Below are positions 25,177 through 33,710 of a stretch of DNA of 64,000 nt, piece by piece (the stretch's first letter is position 1; every line of letters begins with the position of its first letter). Origin of the DNA: Shimazuella kribbensis DSM 45090 (GTDB taxonomy: Bacteria > Bacillota > Bacilli > Thermoactinomycetales > Thermoactinomycetaceae). The notes under the pieces are model-generated. The model did not search any database. It was not told the DNA's origin and saw nothing but the letters and a program-made list of their open reading frames with translations. The translations under genes were made by a program, and so were the position numbers. The stretch spans positions 59,652 to 123,651 of the forward strand of contig NZ_ATZF01000014.1 in the NCBI RefSeq assembly GCF_000428065.1. The letters run 5' to 3'.

Positions 25177-25179
25177 ATC

Positions 25180-25212
25180 ATGGGATTTTATGGCGGTTAT
25201 CCTGAAGATTAA
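25180..25212 (+). CDS. 10-residue micro-ORF after the HTH-TPR gene
   Basis: ATG 25180 to TAA 25212 encodes MGFYGGYPED. An AGGAGGAGG lies ~10 bases upstream, overlapping the last codons of the regulator, and the terminator starts nine bases after its stop. Nothing else in this leader-sized gap explains the strong ribosome binding site. A cognate signalling peptide is possible, but no secretion signal is visible, so export or direct intracellular action is unresolved. Confidence 0.5.
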   Translation: MGFYGGYPED

Positions 25213-25220
25213 GAAACGAT

Positions 25221-25255
25221 AAAAAGCGGACGATTTCTTGTCCGCTTTTTATTTT
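25221..25255 (+). terminator. terminator of the HTH-TPR/micro-ORF unit
   Basis: AAAAAGCGGAC (25221-25231) pairs with GTCCGCTTTTT (25240-25250), followed by a T-rich tract. Confidence 0.9.
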
Positions 25256-25293
25256 CTATCAATCTTCCGATGATTTAACATAAACGAATGCAA

Positions 25294-27180
25294 TTAAACC
25301 ATTGCCTCTTTTACCTGTGACCAATAACGCCAACGAACCACTAAAAAGCAAATCAATTGTACGATGAAGAAAGCACAGATCGAGATTATCGTGGGTTGAA
25401 AAACATCATAAGCTTGAGTTTTGACCACCACTCTCACGCCCCAAAGTGCCTGGATCGCAGAAAACAAGAATGGCACAAAAAAGAGAATACCTATTTGAAT
25501 GTTAACCACTTTTTTCATCTCTCTAATACTTAATCCAATTTTGGAGATCGCATGGTATTGTTTTTTGTCATCTGCTAAATCGGTGTAAAGTTTAAAATAC
25601 AAGAAACTTGCCATCGAAATAGAGAAAACAAGTGCAATAAACAAACCGATGAATAAGATCATGTTATTTGCACTTTTCATTTCGGTATAAGATGCAGCAG
25701 AAGAGTAAAATAAATTACTGTATTCTACGGGCACCTTTTGCTTGGATAACTCCTCCGATAGGGCAACCCCGATTTTGGTATCCATGGACTCGGCGGTAGG
25801 GTTGCGATTCTCCCAGTTTGGAACATGATACAGATTGAATGTGGAAGTATTTTCGCCTTTTACTTTTGCAAATTCGCTATCTGGAATGACTAATGTATCA
25901 TAAATAAATCGGGAAATTCCACTTTCTGTTTGTCCAGTTACAGGGTATGTCTGTTTTGTTTCTCCACTTAACGTAACATTATTTATCTTCTTCTTTTTTG
26001 GATTGTCAAACAAAATAAGAAAAGACTCTTTTTGTGATAGGTTCACTGGCTTAAGACCTATCACACCAGAAAACTTATTAAAATCAGATTGTTTGATCAC
26101 ACTTACAAATTTTAGTTCTGGCGATTTCAAATCTTTCACAGTTATTTGATAATGATGAGCTTGTATGTGATTTTCTTTTAGCTTTTGATCAATAAGTTTC
26201 TTATTTTTTTGCAAAAATGGATTCGCAGCATCCGTACTATACACAAGCTGAAAACGGGTGTCTAACTCTTCTTTGATCATTCCATTCAATATCAATACAA
26301 TGCTGACAGCAGAACAAGCGATAGATGTCACGATGGTAACCATAAAAAAGATACGTGCATTATCTTTCATTTTATAAGCAAGCTCGGAAAGCCAAAGCAT
26401 ATTTGTCCCATTTCGAAAAAAACGGCGATTTTTCTTCATCCATCGGATCATGTAAACACTTAATTGGGTATACATGAGATACGTTCCGATTAAAACAAGA
26501 ACAGTGACATATAACCATGTGCCCGAATTAAAATCTCTTCCCAAAACAACAGCCCCGATAATCGCCAATATAGTGAGCAGGGATAACACCCAAGAAGCTT
26601 TTGGCTCTGTCTTTGGTTTTTTCGCTCCCTGTAATAATTCCATCACCTTATTATTACGAACAAAAAAGAGAGTGAGAATCGAGATGACAAAAAATAAGCT
26701 CATGAACGAAGCAACCGTCAAACCGATGGCCTTCCAAGGAAAATAAAACGGCAATGCCTTCATCCCAATTGCCATCGCACCAACAATAAGAAATATTTTG
26801 GATACAACAAAACCAACAATAAGTCCAATAAGGATGGCAATAAAACCAATGATCATGTTTTCTAAAAAAATGAGTCGATTGAGCTGACTTGATGTAGACC
26901 CTAAAATGGTAAGCAAACCGAACTCTTTTTTTCGTGTTTTTAAGAATGCACTAACGGAAAACAGCACAAAAAGAAACGAAAAAACAAAAATGATGTACTC
27001 GGCTGTCTTCATACCCATTTGCGTCGTTTTACCAAAGAGAGAGTTAGCGATTTGGGGATGAAAAAGAAAAATAGCATAGATGAAGAAAATCATGACTGCA
27101 AAAGCACTACTTAACAAATAAGCTGCATATGCTCTTTTATTTCGGCGAACATTGTTATAAGCGAACTGAAGAAAGCTCAT
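25294..27180 (-). CDS. Bce-type ABC transporter permease
   Basis: A 628-residue FtsX-like permease with ten predicted helices and one large extracytoplasmic domain (~280-500) between TM7 and TM8, the hallmark of BceB-type transporters that sense and remove cell-wall antibiotics such as bacitracin and lantibiotics. The ATG at 27180 is eight bases from GGAGGGG; ATG 27186 is too close. It overlaps the ATPase gene by 26 bases. Confidence 0.9.
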   Translation of the reverse strand: MSFLQFAYNNVRRNKRAYAAYLLSSAFAVMIFFIYAIFLFHPQIANSLFGKTTQMGMKTAEYIIFVFSFLFVLFSVSAFLKTRKKEFGLLTILGSTSSQLNRLIFLENMIIGFIAILIGLIVGFVVSKIFLIVGAMAIGMKALPFYFPWKAIGLTVASFMSLFFVISILTLFFVRNNKVMELLQGAKKPKTEPKASWVLSLLTILAIIGAVVLGRDFNSGTWLYVTVLVLIGTYLMYTQLSVYMIRWMKKNRRFFRNGTNMLWLSELAYKMKDNARIFFMVTIVTSIACSAVSIVLILNGMIKEELDTRFQLVYSTDAANPFLQKNKKLIDQKLKENHIQAHHYQITVKDLKSPELKFVSVIKQSDFNKFSGVIGLKPVNLSQKESFLILFDNPKKKKINNVTLSGETKQTYPVTGQTESGISRFIYDTLVIPDSEFAKVKGENTSTFNLYHVPNWENRNPTAESMDTKIGVALSEELSKQKVPVEYSNLFYSSAASYTEMKSANNMILFIGLFIALVFSISMASFLYFKLYTDLADDKKQYHAISKIGLSIREMKKVVNIQIGILFFVPFLFSAIQALWGVRVVVKTQAYDVFQPTIISICAFFIVQLICFLVVRWRYWSQVKEAMV

Positions 27181-27925
27181 GAGCATCCCCTCCTAACAAG
27201 GAAAGCAAATCGATAATTTGCTGAAAAAAAGTTTGTCTATTCTCTCCTCGATAGATCTCATTATAAAATTTCCCATCTTTAATAAAGACCACACGATGAC
27301 AATAACTCGCAGCAAGAGGATCATGAGTCACCAGCATCATGGTTGTTTTCTCTTCTTGATTGATCTTTTCCAATAACTCCATCGCATTCCGTGATGATTT
27401 TGAATCAAGGTTTCCTGTCGGTTCATCAGCGAGTAATAACGAAGGAGAATGAATCATTGCACGTGCTATCGCTGCACGTTGACGCTGTCCGCCGGATACT
27501 TCAAACGTTCGTTTATTTAAAATGGATGTTATATCTAACTTTTTCGCCACTTCAGCTAATTTCTGATCCATCTCTTTCAAACTTTTTTTATCTAATGTAA
27601 GAGGCAAAATAATATTTTCCTCTATTGTGAGGGTATCTAATAAATTAAAATCTTGAAAAACAAAACCAAGTTGTCTGCGACGAAAAGTAGCTAAATCCTT
27701 TTTCCGTAGAGCAAATGGATTCTTCCCATTGATTGTTACTTTTCCTGAAGTAGGTGTATCAATGGTAGCAATCATGTTGAGCAGTGTAGTTTTCCCGCTG
27801 CCTGACGGCCCCATGATTCCTACAAATTCACCTTCATCAATCGATAAATCGATCCCAGATAGTGCTCGATAAGAAACTTTTCCTTCATAAATTTTGGTGA
27901 GTTTCTCAACCTTTAACATTTCCAT
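27155..27925 (-). CDS. Bce-type ABC transporter ATPase
   Basis: 256 residues. Walker A GPSGSGKTT (~41), signature VSGGQRQRAAIARAM, Walker B LLLADEPTGNLD and switch LVTHDP are intact. The MacB/LolD-like family member pairs with the overlapping permease. A ~30-residue C-terminal extension beyond the core domain overlaps the permease start. Confidence 0.93.
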   Translation of the reverse strand: MEMLKVEKLTKIYEGKVSYRALSGIDLSIDEGEFVGIMGPSGSGKTTLLNMIATIDTPTSGKVTINGKNPFALRKKDLATFRRRQLGFVFQDFNLLDTLTIEENIILPLTLDKKSLKEMDQKLAEVAKKLDITSILNKRTFEVSGGQRQRAAIARAMIHSPSLLLADEPTGNLDSKSSRNAMELLEKINQEEKTTMMLVTHDPLAASYCHRVVFIKDGKFYNEIYRGENRQTFFQQIIDLLSLLGGDAHELSSVRL

Positions 27926-28040
27926 CTATGTCATTCCTTCCTGAGTAAGTTCTGTATTTACTCTAATGGTTTTTATGTCGAACAACTATCGATTCATCTT
28001 AAGTGAACCTTACATCCATGTAAGTTGAAAAAGATTCCTA

Positions 28041-29045
28041 TTATAGGTAGGTCGAATGGATATTTTCTCGAAAAAGCAGACGTATGGTGGTTCCTTTCCC
28101 TTGTTCTGACTCTAACTCCACTTCGTGATCGAGAAATTTACATACTTCATCCAGCAAATAAAGTCCCATTCCCGTTGATTCGGAATACAAACGACCATTT
28201 TCACCCGTAAAATAAGGTTGAAATACTTTCTTTTTATCTTGTTTGGGAATCCCAACTCCAAAATCAATTATTTCCAAACCCACTTTCTTTCCACGTTGAA
28301 AAGAGGAGAAAATTACTTTATCACTGACACCAGCAGAATACCTAACAGAATTGGTGATCAACTGTCCAAGTACAAAGCATAACCACTTGTGATCTGACTG
28401 AATAAAAATGGATTCATCAATCTGAATTTCCGGATAAACACGATTGCGAATAAAAAAACGCCGGTAATCCGTAACTACTTGTTTTACCACTTGATGTAGT
28501 CCGACGGGCTCAGCATGAAAATCTCGTTCAAATAGTTCCAAACGAGATGTATATAAAACTGTCTCTAATCCTCTTTTCAAACGGTCTACTTCATCTCGGA
28601 TACTATCAAAAATCGGCTCATCTTCTGCTTGTATGGTTAAATCGATCACCGATAGAGGCGTTTTCATCTGATGTATCCATTGGTTTATAAAAACAGTGTG
28701 TCGATCTAACTTTTGTTTATACTGTAGGATATCTTGTTGATACAATGTATACTGCCCATATAATCTTTCCTGTAATGCTTTCCCTAATGATGTTTTGCTA
28801 TCCAGAGAAAAAGATTCATCTAATTGATCTTCCCTTGCTGGTTCAGACAGTCTCTCAAAAAAGGAAGACAATGAAAAATATCGAAAACCAAGATAGACCA
28901 GTAACAAAAATATATTCAATATAACTACATAAATTTCGGTTTCTAACTTGCCTGATTGATCAAAGTGATAAATAAGCGAACTAAGTACAATCTGAAAGAA
29001 GTTAACGACAATCAAAGGCATCTGGTCTCGTAGAAACAACTTCAC
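28041..29045 (-). CDS. BceS-like intramembrane-sensing histidine kinase
   Basis: 334 residues. Two close N-terminal helices (~8-28 and 36-55) with almost no extracellular loop, typical of kinases that take their input from the partner ABC transporter. The phospho-acceptor is in WIHQMKTPLSVIDL, with the ATPase N, G1 and G2 boxes LITNSVRYS, IDFGVGIPK and STGMGLYLL. Starts at GTG 29045 behind GGAGGTGAGGAG and follows the response regulator by 6 bases. Confidence 0.92.
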   Translation of the reverse strand: MKLFLRDQMPLIVVNFFQIVLSSLIYHFDQSGKLETEIYVVILNIFLLLVYLGFRYFSLSSFFERLSEPAREDQLDESFSLDSKTSLGKALQERLYGQYTLYQQDILQYKQKLDRHTVFINQWIHQMKTPLSVIDLTIQAEDEPIFDSIRDEVDRLKRGLETVLYTSRLELFERDFHAEPVGLHQVVKQVVTDYRRFFIRNRVYPEIQIDESIFIQSDHKWLCFVLGQLITNSVRYSAGVSDKVIFSSFQRGKKVGLEIIDFGVGIPKQDKKKVFQPYFTGENGRLYSESTGMGLYLLDEVCKFLDHEVELESEQGKGTTIRLLFRENIHSTYL

Positions 29046-29051
29046 TACTCC

Positions 29052-29744
29052 TCACCTCCATGTAACCAGAAAACGATAGCCAAATCCTCGAATGGTTTCG
29101 ATCGTATCTTCTATACCCAGTTCCTTTAATTTTTTCCGTACTCTTGCTATATACACATTGAGGGTATTCTCATCTACGAAAGTCGTATCATCCCATAGCT
29201 TATCCAATAATCGATCGCGACTAATAACAGTAGAATGATTCTTCATTAACGTTTCCAATAACTGTGTTTCTTTGTAACCCAAATTAACTTCTGCATCCTT
29301 CCATCGCAGGAGTAGTTTCTCTGGCCATAAGATCAAATCGGAAACTTGAATTTTTCTTTCCTCCTTGTTAGCAGCATAAGAACCATAAGCACGTCGCAAG
29401 TGACTCCGTATCTTAGCTACGATGATTTCATAATCAAAAGGTTTTGTAATATAATCATCTGCACCATTTTCTAAAGCCATTACTTGATCCATCTTCCCCT
29501 CACGGGCAGAAATAAAGAGAATCGGACAAGTGGACTGTTGGCGAATTAATCTACACCAATAGTAGCCATCATACATAGGCAGATTGACATCGAGGAGAAT
29601 TAAATCCGGCTTAGTAGCTTCAAATTGGTGTAAGACATTCGAAAAATTAGTAACTACAGATACCATGTATCCATAGTTCTCCAAATGAGATTGCAAAAGC
29701 TTTGTTATTTTGGGATCATCCTCTACTATGAAAAGATGAAACAT
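29052..29744 (-). CDS. BceR-like OmpR-family response regulator
   Basis: 230 residues. Receiver domain FHLFIVEDDPKITKLL with phospho-Asp in DLILLDVNLP and the K of YITKPFDYE, then a winged helix (DRLLDKLWDDTTFVDENTLN, IETIRGFGYRF). The start ATG 29744 is chosen for GGAGG eight bases before; a longer frame to 29834 lacks one. First gene of the RR-HK-ATPase-permease module. Confidence 0.93.
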   Translation of the reverse strand: MFHLFIVEDDPKITKLLQSHLENYGYMVSVVTNFSNVLHQFEATKPDLILLDVNLPMYDGYYWCRLIRQQSTCPILFISAREGKMDQVMALENGADDYITKPFDYEIIVAKIRSHLRRAYGSYAANKEERKIQVSDLILWPEKLLLRWKDAEVNLGYKETQLLETLMKNHSTVISRDRLLDKLWDDTTFVDENTLNVYIARVRKKLKELGIEDTIETIRGFGYRFLVTWR

Positions 29745-29924
29745 AATGTTTCCTCCAATCACTTTTCTCTTTTTTCCTACAACTTTATATCCATAACACA
29801 GTTGACGCTGTATAAAACAATACTCTAGAATCATAATGATAGGAGTACACTATTACATACTAACCAACGAATTCAATTTACTTAATTTTAGAAAAATTAT
29901 ATTTTACAGAGAAAGGAGTTTGTG

Positions 29925-30893
29925 ATGTTTTCGATTGTTATCCCTTGTTACAACGAAGAACCAATCTTGCATCGTTTTCACAAGGAAATCACTACCATTC
30001 TACAAGAAAATCAGATCCTCTATGAACTTGTTTTTGTAAATGATGGCAGCAGAGACCGTACACTGGAAATATTAAAAGAAATCACTAAAAAAGATCAACA
30101 TGCGCACTATGTGTCTTTTAGCCGTAATTTTGGTAAAGAGTCTGCGATGTTAGCTGGATTAAATTTCTCTTCTGGAGAAGCTGTTATCATTATGGATGCA
30201 GATTTGCAACACCCTCCTTTCTTAATCCCTCAGATGGTACAAGCCTATCGAGATGGATATGATCAAGTAATTACCAAACGAAGTCGAAAAGGCGAAAGCG
30301 GGATTCGCACGTTATTCGCTAAACTCTATTATCGATTGATGAATGGTATGATCGATGTCATGCTGACAGATGGTGTTGGCGATTTTCGATTGCTCAGTAG
30401 AAGAGCAGTCGATGCTCTCTTATCTCTGCAAGAATACAATCGCTTTTCCAAAGGCTTATTTTCGTGGATTGGATTTCGCGAGTATGTGATTGAATACGAA
30501 AACGTCTTGAGAGATGAGGGCAAAAGTAAATGGTCATTTGGTCAATTAGTCAATTATGCCTTAGATGGTCTACTGTCCTTTAATAACCAACCACTGCGGC
30601 TTGCTATCTATATGGGTATGTTTGTCACTTTTTCCGATATTATTTATGTGTTCTACACCTTTATTCAAATTCTCATCCATGGTGTTGTTATACCAGGTTA
30701 TTTCACCATCATTGCATCGATTGGTTTCTTAGGCGGAATACAATTGATTTCGATTGGTGTCATCGGCGAATACATCGGCAGGATTTACTATGAATCCAAA
30801 CGCCGACCACACTATATTATTGATGAAAAAGTCATTCAACCCCAGTATGTAAGAGAAAAACAAAAGAAAAAAGAATGGATGTATCACAAATAA
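29925..30893 (+). CDS. GtrB-like polyprenyl-phosphate glycosyltransferase
   Basis: A 322-residue GT2 enzyme. Catalytic features: MFSIVIPCYNEEP, NDGSRDRT, MDADLQHPP (DxD-like) and GVGDFRLLSRRAVDALL, followed by two C-terminal helices (~232-258, 268-292) as in the DPM1/GtrB/CsbB group. These transfer a sugar to undecaprenyl phosphate for export by a GtrA flippase; a GtrA-like gene lies 2.8 kb away, convergent, with three GC-rich islets between. ATG 29925 follows AAAGGAG. Confidence 0.9.
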   Translation: MFSIVIPCYNEEPILHRFHKEITTILQENQILYELVFVNDGSRDRTLEILKEITKKDQHAHYVSFSRNFGKESAMLAGLNFSSGEAVIIMDADLQHPPFLIPQMVQAYRDGYDQVITKRSRKGESGIRTLFAKLYYRLMNGMIDVMLTDGVGDFRLLSRRAVDALLSLQEYNRFSKGLFSWIGFREYVIEYENVLRDEGKSKWSFGQLVNYALDGLLSFNNQPLRLAIYMGMFVTFSDIIYVFYTFIQILIHGVVIPGYFTIIASIGFLGGIQLISIGVIGEYIGRIYYESKRRPHYIIDEKVIQPQYVREKQKKKEWMYHK

Positions 30894-30896
30894 CAG

Positions 30897-30940
30897 AAAG
30901 ACCCTTTCGAATGAAGTGAATGCGAAAAGGGTCTTTGTTT
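30897..30940 (+). terminator. terminator of the gtrB-like gene
   Basis: AAAGACCCTTTCG pairs with CGAAAAGGGTCTTT (one bulge), followed by a T-rich tract, 4 bases after the stop. Confidence 0.88.
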
Positions 30941-30998
30941 GTTCCTTATGAAGGAATAGGCTCTATCCTATTGGAGACTTTAATCCCTATATAACGGC

Positions 30999-31035
30999 GC
31001 ACCTCCCTAAGATAACAAACATCTTAGGGAGGTGC
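30999..31035 (-). terminator. hairpin after islet C, no U run
   Basis: GCACCTCCCTAAGA and TCTTAGGGAGGTGC form a perfect 14-bp stem around a 9-base loop. In the leftward direction no U run follows, as at the other islets. It starts 13 bases after the islet C stop. Confidence 0.6.
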
Positions 31036-31047
31036 AGAAGGATGAGT

Positions 31048-31437
31048 TTAGAACTTCCGTGCCGGGTGGACGTGGATTCGCTTGATCTCATCCACAGAGA
31101 GAGTCATCTTCTGTCCATGGACGCGGATGGTTGTCTTTCCAGCCCACCCTTCCAGCACCAACAAAGGTGCCATAAGGAGAACAAGAAGCAACGTCACTGC
31201 CTGAATCAACACACCGAGAAAACGTGGCTTCATACGCTCCCCGAACTTATTGATGGAGTACGAGATCCCAGCGACAGGCGCATAGATGCCTGTAATCCAG
31301 CGAACTCGACTCCGTCGCTTCAAGATCTGTTCGCGCGTGATCCGCCTGCCTTCGATCTCGACGGCCTCGACCTCCCGACCGAAGATCTGTTCCTCCTTCA
31401 GATGGATGTCCACCTTCTGGGGCTTTTGCTCGCCCAC
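31048..31437 (-). CDS. GC-rich islet C protein, one or two membrane helices
   Basis: A 129-residue unrecognised protein. The N-terminal ~45 residues are charged and cytosolic (KVDIHLKEEQIFGREVEAVE, ITREQILKRRSRVRW), a weak hydrophobic patch follows (TGIYAPVAGISYS), then a clear helix at ~75-97 (FLGVLIQAVTLLLVLLMAPLL) and a tail WAGKTTIRVHGQKMTLSVDE. It starts at GTG 31437 behind AAGGAG. Codon choice is G/C-ending, unlike gtrB next door. Probably acquired. Confidence 0.72.
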   Translation of the reverse strand: MGEQKPQKVDIHLKEEQIFGREVEAVEIEGRRITREQILKRRSRVRWITGIYAPVAGISYSINKFGERMKPRFLGVLIQAVTLLLVLLMAPLLVLEGWAGKTTIRVHGQKMTLSVDEIKRIHVHPARKF

Positions 31438-31689
31438 TATATTCTCCTTACCGTTGAACGTCCAATCCCCTTTAAATTAACACAATAATCACACTCCAAG
31501 CAAGAAAAATTCAAGTCGTATATAGAATTTACTATTTATCTAAATAAACCAAGTAATTTTCGTTTAAATTATGCTATTGCTAGGGAAATAGTAGGTGCGA
31601 TTTCTGGAGAAATAGTATATATCGCCCTTTACCTCCTGTGTCTGGCATGTACCTTCTACGATGGTCTTTTCAGCCCATACCGCAAGCAA

Positions 31690-31821
31690 TCAGGTGCGAT
31701 GGGAACCATATGCTTGGTATATGGAGTAGAACATCTCAAACCATAAGTGTCCTATCGCTCCTCTGATAAGGAGGAGTATTACGACGACTGAATCTATTGT
31801 TAGGTTCAATCGTCGCCTCAT
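31690..31821 (-). CDS. possible 43-residue membrane miniprotein
   Basis: A leftward frame from ATG 31821 to TGA 31690: a basic start (MRRRLNLTIDS), a hydrophobic helix (VVVILLLIRGAIGHLWF) and a polar end. No ribosome binding site is seen before the ATG and a terminator-like hairpin lies just upstream, so it may be spurious. It is the only plausible gene in the 600 bases between islets C and D. Confidence 0.25.
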   Translation of the reverse strand: MRRRLNLTIDSVVVILLLIRGAIGHLWFEMFYSIYQAYGSHRT

Positions 31822-31832
31822 ATTAAAAAACA

Positions 31833-31860
31833 AAAAAACAGAGGGAAACCCTCCGTTTTC
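31833..31860. terminator. bidirectional terminator hairpin between islets C and D
   Basis: AACAGAGGG-aaa-CCCTCCGTT with A run on the left and TTTTC on the right. Confidence 0.6.
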
Positions 31861-31992
31861 GATAGTATGTTGCTAATCTAATCGCCTCGTTTATGGAACG
31901 AAAAACCTCACACTAACTCCCTTTCTAATTAAAACCCTGAAAACTACAATTATTCTTCTATTTAAGCATATGAGTTAATTTTCAGAATTTGG

Positions 31993-32021
31993 GTCGAGTA
32001 ACAAGGATTTTGTCACTCGAC
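31993..32021 (-). terminator. hairpin after islet D, no U run
   Basis: GTCGAGT and ACTCGAC enclose an imperfect loop about 27 bases past the first possible stop of islet D. No U run in the leftward direction. Confidence 0.4.
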
Positions 32022-32060
32022 ACCAACTAAGACTGATGTTTGCTGTTTCACCTTTTGGAC

Positions 32061-32681
32061 TTATCTCCCTCTTGAGTTATGCTTCCTTTGGAAGTTTCGC
32101 CTCCTTCGAAGGTTATGCCTCCTCCTGAGGTTTTGCTTTCTTCTGAAGTTTCGCTTCCTCTTGAGGTTTCGCTTCCTTCTAGAGTTTCGCTTTCCCGCGG
32201 GATGCGTCTTTCTCTGAGGCTTGCATTCCTCCTGAGGCTCCTCTTCCACTTGAAGCTCCTCTTCTTGAAGCTTTGTTTCTTCTTTCCGCCACCCCTTCTT
32301 CCTGACGTCCGCGTAGTAGAAGTAAGCTACCATAACTGCGAAATAGCCTACCAGCATATCTACTGTGCGATCAGGGATGATAAAGGTGGCGCTCCACAAC
32401 GCCGCAAAGACAACTTGACTCACCACGACACCTGTGAAATCAAGCAGCTTTTCCTTCTTCCCAAACGAGAGGACAACAAAGGGAATGTAGAGGAGAAGAA
32501 TCCGAATGGTCATGATGCCAGAACCGACAAAGTACTGTAGTGTTGCCACAGCAGCACCACCATAGAAGATAATGCCGATTCCGATATTCATCAAAAAACC
32601 GATTCGCCAAGCCCACTTTACCTTGATGAGACAGATAAAGAGGAAGATCCAGCCAAAGGCAACCACAACCGCTTCACTCAT
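32061..32681 (-). CDS. GC-rich islet D membrane protein with repetitive tail
   Basis: 206 residues. The first ~125 residues hold four to five helices (MSEAVVVAFGWIFLFICLI, GFLMNIGIGIIFYGGAAVA, IRILLLYIPFVVLS, VVVSQVVFAALWSATF, VDMLVGYFAVMVAYFYYA). Then comes an acidic segment (ETKLQEEELQVEEEPQEECK) and a basic tail of 6-residue repeats (RNLKRK, RNFRRK and so on). The tail is probably a frameshifted reading: in another frame the same DNA reads repeated AKPQEE-like units matching the segment before it. A good promoter lies at 32720-32748. No family recognised. Confidence 0.7.
   Translation of the reverse strand: MSEAVVVAFGWIFLFICLIKVKWAWRIGFLMNIGIGIIFYGGAAVATLQYFVGSGIMTIRILLLYIPFVVLSFGKKEKLLDFTGVVVSQVVFAALWSATFIIPDRTVDMLVGYFAVMVAYFYYADVRKKGWRKEETKLQEEELQVEEEPQEECKPQRKTHPAGKRNSRRKRNLKRKRNFRRKQNLRRRHNLRRRRNFQRKHNSRGR
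32071..32196. repeat. seven degenerate 18-bp repeats in the islet D tail
   Basis: Units such as TTGAGGTTTCGCTTCCTT recur every 18 bases from 32071 to 32196. Weaker copies continue upstream to about 32270 with the same 18-base period but a one-base phase change, which marks the likely frameshift. Confidence 0.75.
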
Positions 32682-32719
32682 GGAAGCTCCTATCCTAGTT
32701 GGTTTGTTTATTTAAAAAA

Positions 32720-32748
32720 ATTATATCTTTTCTTTATATTTGCAGCAA
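32720..32748 (-). promoter_or_regulatory. promoter of islet D
   Basis: Read leftward, TTGCTG is followed after 17 bases by TATAAT, a near-consensus vegetative promoter, ~40 bases before the start codon. Confidence 0.65.
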
Positions 32749-32842
32749 CTCGAAAAGAACAGAAAACCAGAATTTGAGTTAATTTCTTTCTTCATCATAG
32801 CAACACCCTTCTTTTATTTATAATTTTAGCTACAATAACACA

Positions 32843-32901
32843 GCACCCTCTGGTTTTTTTGATTCATCTGCGAAGATGAAAGTCAAATAACCAGAGGGTG
32901 C
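32843..32901 (-). terminator. long hairpin after the HU-like gene, no U run
   Basis: GCACCCTCTGGTT (32843-32855) pairs perfectly with AACCAGAGGGTGC (32889-32901). The inner loop contains a second small hairpin (TTCATCT-gcg-AGATGAA). No U run follows in leftward transcription. Confidence 0.6.
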
Positions 32902-32957
32902 TTATCCTACGATGTTACTACACCGCAGAATTTGTGAGTGAGGCTACAACACAACCA

Positions 32958-33476
32958 TCACTTCTTGTTGCGCGTGGAACTGCCCTTGCCGCGCGTGGTG
33001 CTGCTCGTGTTGCCCTTGCCACGCGTGGTGCTGCTCGTGTTGCCCTTGCCACGCGTGGTGCTGCTCGTGTTGCCCTTGCCACGCGTGGTGCTGCTCGTGC
33101 TGCCCTTGCCACGCGTGGTGCTGCTCGCGCTTCCCTTGCCGGCCGTGAGACTGTACTTCGGTGCCTTCTTGACCGAAATCCCGTCTCCCTTGGGCAGCTT
33201 CTTGCTGCCTGCCACCAGGTCCTTGAAACCCTGGCCCGCACGGAAGCGGGGCACGGAGGTCTTCTTGACCCGGACGCGTTCACCGGTCTGCGGGTTGCGG
33301 GCGTAGCGGGCGGGTCGATCCACCTTCTCGAAGGAGCCGAACCCGGTGATCGATACCCGATCACCAGCGACCACGGCACGGACGATGGCATCCAGTACAT
33401 TGTCGACCGCATCTGCGGCCTGCTGACGGCCTCCCATCTTGTCCGCAATCGCTTCGACCAGCTGTGCCTTGTTCAT
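32958..33476 (-). CDS. hup: HupS-like nucleoid (HU) protein with SSTTRGKG repeat tail, islet E
   Basis: 172 residues. Residues 1-~92 are a complete HU domain: MNKAQLVEAIADKMGGRQQA, ITGFGSFEKVDRPARYARNP, QTGERVRVKKTSVPRFRAGQ and GFKDLVAGSKKLP. From memory this is almost identical to Streptomyces HupS, the actinobacterial HU with a C-terminal tail. The usual Ala/Lys-rich tail is replaced by five SSTTRGKG-type decapeptides encoded by 30-bp DNA repeats. Lys is always AAG and GC is far above the surroundings. AAAGGGA precedes ATG 33476. It likely binds and compacts DNA; horizontal origin is the best explanation. Confidence 0.92.
   Translation of the reverse strand: MNKAQLVEAIADKMGGRQQAADAVDNVLDAIVRAVVAGDRVSITGFGSFEKVDRPARYARNPQTGERVRVKKTSVPRFRAGQGFKDLVAGSKKLPKGDGISVKKAPKYSLTAGKGSASSTTRGKGSTSSTTRGKGNTSSTTRGKGNTSSTTRGKGNTSSTTRGKGSSTRNKK
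32981..33130. repeat. five tandem 30-bp repeats in the HU-like tail
   Basis: Units starting TGCCCTTGCCACGCGTGGTG at 32981, 33011, 33041, 33071 and 33101 with one to three differences. In the gene's frame they encode SSTTRGKG plus two variable residues. There are no unique spacers, so it is coding, not CRISPR. Confidence 0.95.
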
Positions 33477-33710
33477 GGATTCCCTTTTTCTGTTTGTTTT
33501 TGGAGTGAACTGGCGAACTTGTTGATGATGGTTGTTGTAAACCTCCTCAATCTTTTGACGATTACCTTTATCCTACACTATATAAACAAAGGCATTCAAT
33601 ACAAATATTATGAAAATGCATTCGGAGATGAAGTAAAGCAAAAGTTCAAGACGATTGAAAAAACCGCAATAATAATTTTCTATTGCGGTTTTTCCTTGTA
33701 TATTTTCTTA

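Noticed and set aside
32981..33130. Regular 30-bp repeats resembling a CRISPR array
   Set aside because: Units are contiguous with no unique spacers and stay in frame within the HU-like gene; no cas genes nearby.
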